From NCBI GenBank assembly GCA_023664365.1, contig JAMPFR010000028.1, positions 1 to 39,539 of the forward strand: DNA of 39,539 bases. Direction: 5' to 3'. The translations under genes and the position numbers were made by a program. A model generated the notes under the pieces. It was not told the origin of the DNA. It ran no database searches and was given only the letters and a program-made list of their open reading frames with translations. Shown here piece by piece: positions 36,134 to 39,539 of the stretch. This DNA is from Acetatifactor muris (lineage in GTDB: Bacteria; Bacillota; Clostridia; Lachnospirales; Lachnospiraceae). Within the stretch, counting starts at the first letter, position 1. Each line of letters starts with the position of its first letter.

Positions 36134-36179
36134 CCGGCGATTGCCGCTCGGGCAATCGGGGAGCCATACCGGAAATTCC
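36095..36179. repeat. Duplicated 3' end of ilvD with hairpin
   Basis: A stretch in the last codons of ilvD (36095-36123) recurs 56 bp later (36151-36179) with 26 of 29 bases identical, starting GGCAATCGGGGAGCCATAC. Between them CGATTGCC (36138-36145) can pair perfectly over 8 bp with the downstream copy (36151-36158, loop of 5) or with the upstream copy (36095-36102). No T run follows. Confidence 0.8.
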
Positions 36180-36213
36180 CGTATAATCATAATCATAGAA
36201 CGGAGGAGCAATC

Positions 36214-37890
36214 ATGCAGTTGAACGGTTCTGAAATCGTTGTGGAATGTCTGAAGGAGCAGGGGGTAGATACCGTATTCGGTTATCCCGGAGGCGCTATC
36301 CTGAATATTTATGACGCTCTTTACAAGCACAGCAGCGAAATCAATCATATATTGACGTCTCATGAGCAGGGGGCGGCTCATGCGGCGGACGGCTATGCAA
36401 GGGCTACAGGCAAGGTGGGCGTGTGTATGGCTACCAGCGGTCCGGGGGCAACCAATCTGGTAACGGGGATTGCCACGGCTTACATGGATTCCGTGCCCAT
36501 GGTGGCAATTACCGCAAATGTGACCCTGCCCATGCTGGGCAAGGACAGTTTCCAGGAGGTGGATATTGCAGGCGTTACCATGCCCATTACCAAGCACGGT
36601 TATATTGTAAAAAATGTGGAGGAGCTTGCACCTACTTTGCGCAGAGCCTTTGAAATTGCAAAGAGCGGGCGGCCCGGCCCGGTTCTGGTAGATATTACCA
36701 AGGATGTGACGGCGGCGGTCTGTGAATACACGCCGGAAAAGCCTTCGGAAAAGAGAACGGAGGCGTCCTGGACGAAGGAGCAGCTGGACAGGGTGGCAGA
36801 CTGTATCAGGGAAGCGGAAAGACCCTTTATTTATCTGGGCGGCGGCTCCGTTATTTCAGGAGCCTATGATGAGGTGGCGCAGTTTGCGGAGCTGATAGAC
36901 GCCCCTGTCTGCGACACGCTGATGGGAAAAGGGGGATTTGACGGACGCAGTCCCCGCTATACGGGTATGATTGGCATGCACGGCACCAAGGCGTCCAATC
37001 TGGGGGTCAGCCGGTGTGATTTGCTGATTGCCCTGGGAGCCAGGTTTTCAGATCGTGTTATCGGCAATCCGAAAAAATTTGCAGAGGACGCAAAAATTGT
37101 CCATATCGACATTGACGCGGCGGAGATTAACAAGAATATCCGGGTGGACTTAGGGATAGTGGGAGATTTGAAGCAGGTGCTTGCACAGCTGAATCAAAAG
37201 CTGGAAAAGCAGAACCACAGCGGCTGGATGAATAAAATAGCGGAGCTGAAGGAAAAATATCCTTTAAAATATGACGACAGCCGGCTTTCCTGTCCTTATG
37301 TGATAGAGACCATTGACAGGGTGACAAAGGGGGAGGCGCTGATTACCACGGATGTGGGACAGCATCAGATGTGGGCGGCCCAGTATTACCGCTATACAAA
37401 GCCCCGCACCTTCCTGTCCTCCGGCGGTCTGGGAACCATGGGCTACGGTCTGGGAGCCTGTATCGGCGCCCAGGTGGGACAGCCGGATAAAATCTGTATT
37501 AATATTGCGGGGGACGGCTGCTTCCGAATGAATATGAACGAGCTTGCCACGGCCAGCCGCTATAATATTCCCGTTATCAATGTGATTATCAACAACCGGG
37601 TTCTGGGCATGGTACGGCAGTGGCAGACGCTGTTCTACGGAAAGCGTTACTCCCAGACGGTGCTGGATGATAAAGTGGATTTCTGTAAAGTGGCGGAGGC
37701 ATTGGGATGCACGGCTATCCGTGTGACGGAGAAGGAAGAGGTACAGCCTGCCATTGAGAAGGCTGTCGCCCTGAAGGCTCCGGTGGTGATTGAGTGCATG
37801 ATCCCTGAGGATGATAAGGTATTCCCTATGGTTCCCGCAGGTGCGCCCATTGCGGATGTGTTTGACGGTGATGATATGAAAAATAGTTGA
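36214..37890 (+). CDS. ilvB: Acetolactate synthase, large subunit
   Basis: Thiamine-diphosphate enzyme that makes acetolactate or acetohydroxybutyrate, first common step of valine, leucine and isoleucine synthesis. The 558-residue product has the conserved Glu segment LTSHEQGAAHAADGYAR, the quinone-like FAD region, and the thiamine-diphosphate motif GDGCFRMNMNELATASRYN in shortened view (GDG to NN). CGGAGGAG precedes the start. The regulatory subunit ilvN and ilvC are not next to it, so feedback control would need a partner encoded elsewhere. A TATAAT at 36182-36187 has no -35. Confidence 0.93.
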   Translation: MQLNGSEIVVECLKEQGVDTVFGYPGGAILNIYDALYKHSSEINHILTSHEQGAAHAADGYARATGKVGVCMATSGPGATNLVTGIATAYMDSVPMVAITANVTLPMLGKDSFQEVDIAGVTMPITKHGYIVKNVEELAPTLRRAFEIAKSGRPGPVLVDITKDVTAAVCEYTPEKPSEKRTEASWTKEQLDRVADCIREAERPFIYLGGGSVISGAYDEVAQFAELIDAPVCDTLMGKGGFDGRSPRYTGMIGMHGTKASNLGVSRCDLLIALGARFSDRVIGNPKKFAEDAKIVHIDIDAAEINKNIRVDLGIVGDLKQVLAQLNQKLEKQNHSGWMNKIAELKEKYPLKYDDSRLSCPYVIETIDRVTKGEALITTDVGQHQMWAAQYYRYTKPRTFLSSGGLGTMGYGLGACIGAQVGQPDKICINIAGDGCFRMNMNELATASRYNIPVINVIINNRVLGMVRQWQTLFYGKRYSQTVLDDKVDFCKVAEALGCTAIRVTEKEEVQPAIEKAVALKAPVVIECMIPEDDKVFPMVPAGAPIADVFDGDDMKNS

Positions 37891-37902
37891 CGGTAGGAAC
37901 CA

Positions 37903-39312
37903 ATGAAAAAATTAAGTCGTTTTCTTGTGCTGGTTCTCCTGTGCGGCATGCTTGTGCTGCTAAGCGGGTTTCTGGTGCTGGGCATGTATTATCGGAATAA
38001 TTTTCCTGTGAACACCTGGATTAACGGGGTCTACTGTACAGGAAAGACAATAGAGCAGGTCAACCGGGAGCTGGTGGCGCAGACAGGGGTTTCGGATGTG
38101 GTAATCACTGACGGAGCCGGCGTGGAATGGCGCATCTCGGCTGCCGACCTGGAGCTTTGTCCTGATTACACCGGGGCGCTGAAGGCGTATATGAGGAAGA
38201 ATGCCACAGTGCTCTGGATGCAGAATATACAGAAGCCTGCCACAGTAAGCCTTGCCCCCGGGCAGTACAGCTGGAATGCCGAAAAGCTGGAGGAAGCCTT
38301 TAAGGCATTTGGGTTTGTACGGGAGGAAGGCAGCCGGGAAAAGGGCTGTTCCATAAAATATGCGGAAGACATCGGCTATTATCTGTATGATGGTAACAAG
38401 GCCCGGCTGAATATTGCAAAGACCCTGGATTGCATTAAGACATGCCTTTCGGGAGGAGAGCTGTCTGTGAATCTGGCCGGGAAGGGCTGCTATGAGGATT
38501 TGGAGGATACTGCGGAGGACGCCGCTAAGCGGGTATTGTGGGGACAGCTGCAGGAGTACTATGACGATTGCGGGATCGTCTATGATATGGGAGCGGAACA
38601 GATACCCTTTACACCGGCCGTTTTGAGTTCCTTTCTGAAAGCGGATGAAAACGGACAGCTTCTGCTGAATGAGGCAGGACAGCTTGTGATAGACGGAACC
38701 CGGGTGGAGCAGTGGGTGGATGATCTGGCGGAGCGATATAATACCTGCGGGACGCAGAGGGAGTTTCAGGCAACCAGAGGCGATGTAGTCAGCGTGAAAT
38801 ACTCCACCTACGGTACGGAGCTTGACACAAAGGCGGAGAAAAAGTATCTTCTGGAGGCACTGGCCGGAAACGGGGCAGAGCAGGAAATGCATATTCCCGC
38901 CTATGTGCAGGAGGGGTATGCCCGTGGCCTGGACGACATCGGAGATACCTATATTGAAGTAGATATGACGGAACAGCATATGTATTATTATGTGGACGGA
39001 GAACTGCGGCTGGACACGGATGTTGTCACAGGCAATACCAGCAGACGCAGGGGGACGCCGGAAGGTATTAATTTTGTATATAATAAGCAGAAAAACCGTA
39101 TTTTAAGAGGAGCGGACTATGCCACGCCCGTAAAATACTGGATGCCGGTTAAGGGCGCGGTGGGAATTCATGATGCGGACTGGCGCAGGGAATTTGGAGG
39201 AGAAATTTATAAAAAGAACGGCTCCCACGGCTGTATCAACACGCCGCCGGAGGTGATGGCGGAGCTTTACGACATGGTGGAGATTGGAACGCCGGTGATA
39301 ATGTTTTACTGA
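37903..39312 (+). CDS. L,D-transpeptidase (YkuD domain) with peptidoglycan-binding region
   Basis: Exported enzyme that makes 3-3 cross-links in peptidoglycan or modifies stem peptides. The 469-residue product has an N-terminal transmembrane anchor (about residues 7-28), a substituted-wall-binding region of the PG_binding_4 type (about 40-320) and a C-terminal YkuD domain with HDADWRREFGG and the catalytic SHGCINTPPEV, Cys near residue 446. TAGGAACC precedes the start. It follows ilvB by 12 bp, so it may ride on ilvB transcription; the functional link is not obvious. Confidence 0.9.
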   Translation: MKKLSRFLVLVLLCGMLVLLSGFLVLGMYYRNNFPVNTWINGVYCTGKTIEQVNRELVAQTGVSDVVITDGAGVEWRISAADLELCPDYTGALKAYMRKNATVLWMQNIQKPATVSLAPGQYSWNAEKLEEAFKAFGFVREEGSREKGCSIKYAEDIGYYLYDGNKARLNIAKTLDCIKTCLSGGELSVNLAGKGCYEDLEDTAEDAAKRVLWGQLQEYYDDCGIVYDMGAEQIPFTPAVLSSFLKADENGQLLLNEAGQLVIDGTRVEQWVDDLAERYNTCGTQREFQATRGDVVSVKYSTYGTELDTKAEKKYLLEALAGNGAEQEMHIPAYVQEGYARGLDDIGDTYIEVDMTEQHMYYYVDGELRLDTDVVTGNTSRRRGTPEGINFVYNKQKNRILRGADYATPVKYWMPVKGAVGIHDADWRREFGGEIYKKNGSHGCINTPPEVMAELYDMVEIGTPVIMFY

Positions 39313-39365
39313 CGGCATCGGTGAAAGGGACGGTGCGCCTTCGCCTGATTTTTGGCAATTTTCTG

Positions 39366-39393
39366 TTGATTACGAAATATAAGTGGACATAAT
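39366..39393 (+). promoter_or_regulatory. Candidate sigma-A promoter for the AbrB-type gene
   Basis: TTGATT (39366-39371), 16 bp, CATAAT (39388-39393), four and five of six. It lies 34 bp before the start codon. The rest of 39313-39427 shows no other clear signal. Confidence 0.5.
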
Positions 39394-39427
39394 AAAGTAA
39401 GGAATATATTTAGGAGGAGATTGTTTT

Positions 39428-39505
39428 ATGGAGTTTGTTAAGGTTACATCAAAAGGACAGATTACAATACCGATAGAGATTAGGAAAAAGTTAGGGAAAC
39501 GCTGA
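39428..39505 (+). pseudogene. Truncated AbrB/MazE-type DNA-binding protein
   Basis: A strong AGGAGGA (39412-39418) and start are followed by the typical swapped-hairpin opening MEFVKVTSKGQITIP, then IEIRKKLG. Family members continue for at least 20 more residues to complete the fold, but here the frame reads KR and stops at 39503-39505. The following sequence (about 39494-39539) does not look like the rest of the gene and contains the near-palindrome CTGATTAAATCAG. An insertion at about codon 23 is the likeliest cause; the inserted element cannot be identified from the 40-odd bases left. Intact, it would be a transition-state regulator or an antitoxin. Confidence 0.75.
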
Positions 39506-39539
39506 TTAAATCAGTATTTTAACTATCTTTTCGCCACCA

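Noticed and set aside
36182-36187. TATAAT as an ilvB promoter
   Set aside because: No acceptable -35 at 16-18 bp and no extended -10.
39494-39539. Naming a specific insertion-sequence family at the window end
   Set aside because: Only about 45 bases are visible, with no transposase and no second end; any family name would be a guess.

Overview
This window looks like chromosomal core DNA of a spore-forming member of the Clostridia, most likely Lachnospiraceae or a close relative. The reasons are the sporulation genes (yqfC, yqfD, a SleL/YaaH-type GH18 hydrolase, a BofC-like protein), the gene order yqfC-yqfD-phoH-pgpH-ybeY, strong GGAGG-type ribosome sites and many short intergenic gaps. I saw no rRNA, tRNA, CRISPR array, complete insertion sequence or phage gene. 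No gap longer than 300 bases lacks a gene.

Layout. 1-5.1 kb: a spore-cortex-type GH18 hydrolase, an orphan two-domain solute-binding lipoprotein and pyrimidine-nucleoside phosphorylase. 5.1-13 kb: a tightly packed sporulation and RNA-processing cluster (yqfC, yqfD, phoH, a degenerate PgpH-like membrane protein, ybeY), a Wzx/SpoVB-type flippase and a BofC-like protein. 11.8-17.7 kb: two FAD-dependent oxidoreductases of unknown substrate, then proB, 5-formyl-THF cyclo-ligase and proA (proline synthesis from glutamate). 17.7-21.7 kb: family I pyrophosphatase, gltX and a UvrD-type helicase. 21.7-25 kb: a DUF1292 protein, an SH3-NlpC/P60 wall hydrolase and a CapA-type lipoprotein-like phosphoesterase. 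25-29 kb: a GH13 protein that has lost its catalytic residues, a DUF5662 protein, a small Cys/Gly-rich protein and a lactonase-type propeller. 29-33 kb: aroC (minus strand), a VanY-type carboxypeptidase, tgt and yajC. 33-38 kb: leuB, ilvD and ilvB (branched-chain amino acids) with a candidate CodY box. 38-39.5 kb: an L,D-transpeptidase and the broken start of an AbrB/MazE-type gene at the window edge.

The most notable observations are two apparent pseudoenzymes. One is a GH13 debranching-type protein in which all four catalytic regions are replaced while the surrounding scaffold is kept. The other is a PgpH/YqfF orthologue, by position, that lacks its extracellular domain and its HD metal site. 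A third pattern is promoter layout: all three divergent gene pairs carry back-to-back sigma-A promoters whose -35 boxes lie only 11, 7 and 2 bp apart. Also worth checking are a start codon held inside a long inverted repeat (small Cys/Gly protein), a duplicated ilvD 3' end that allows alternative hairpins before ilvB, and the truncated AbrB gene.

All calls come from reading the sequence and remembered family motifs. No database search was run.
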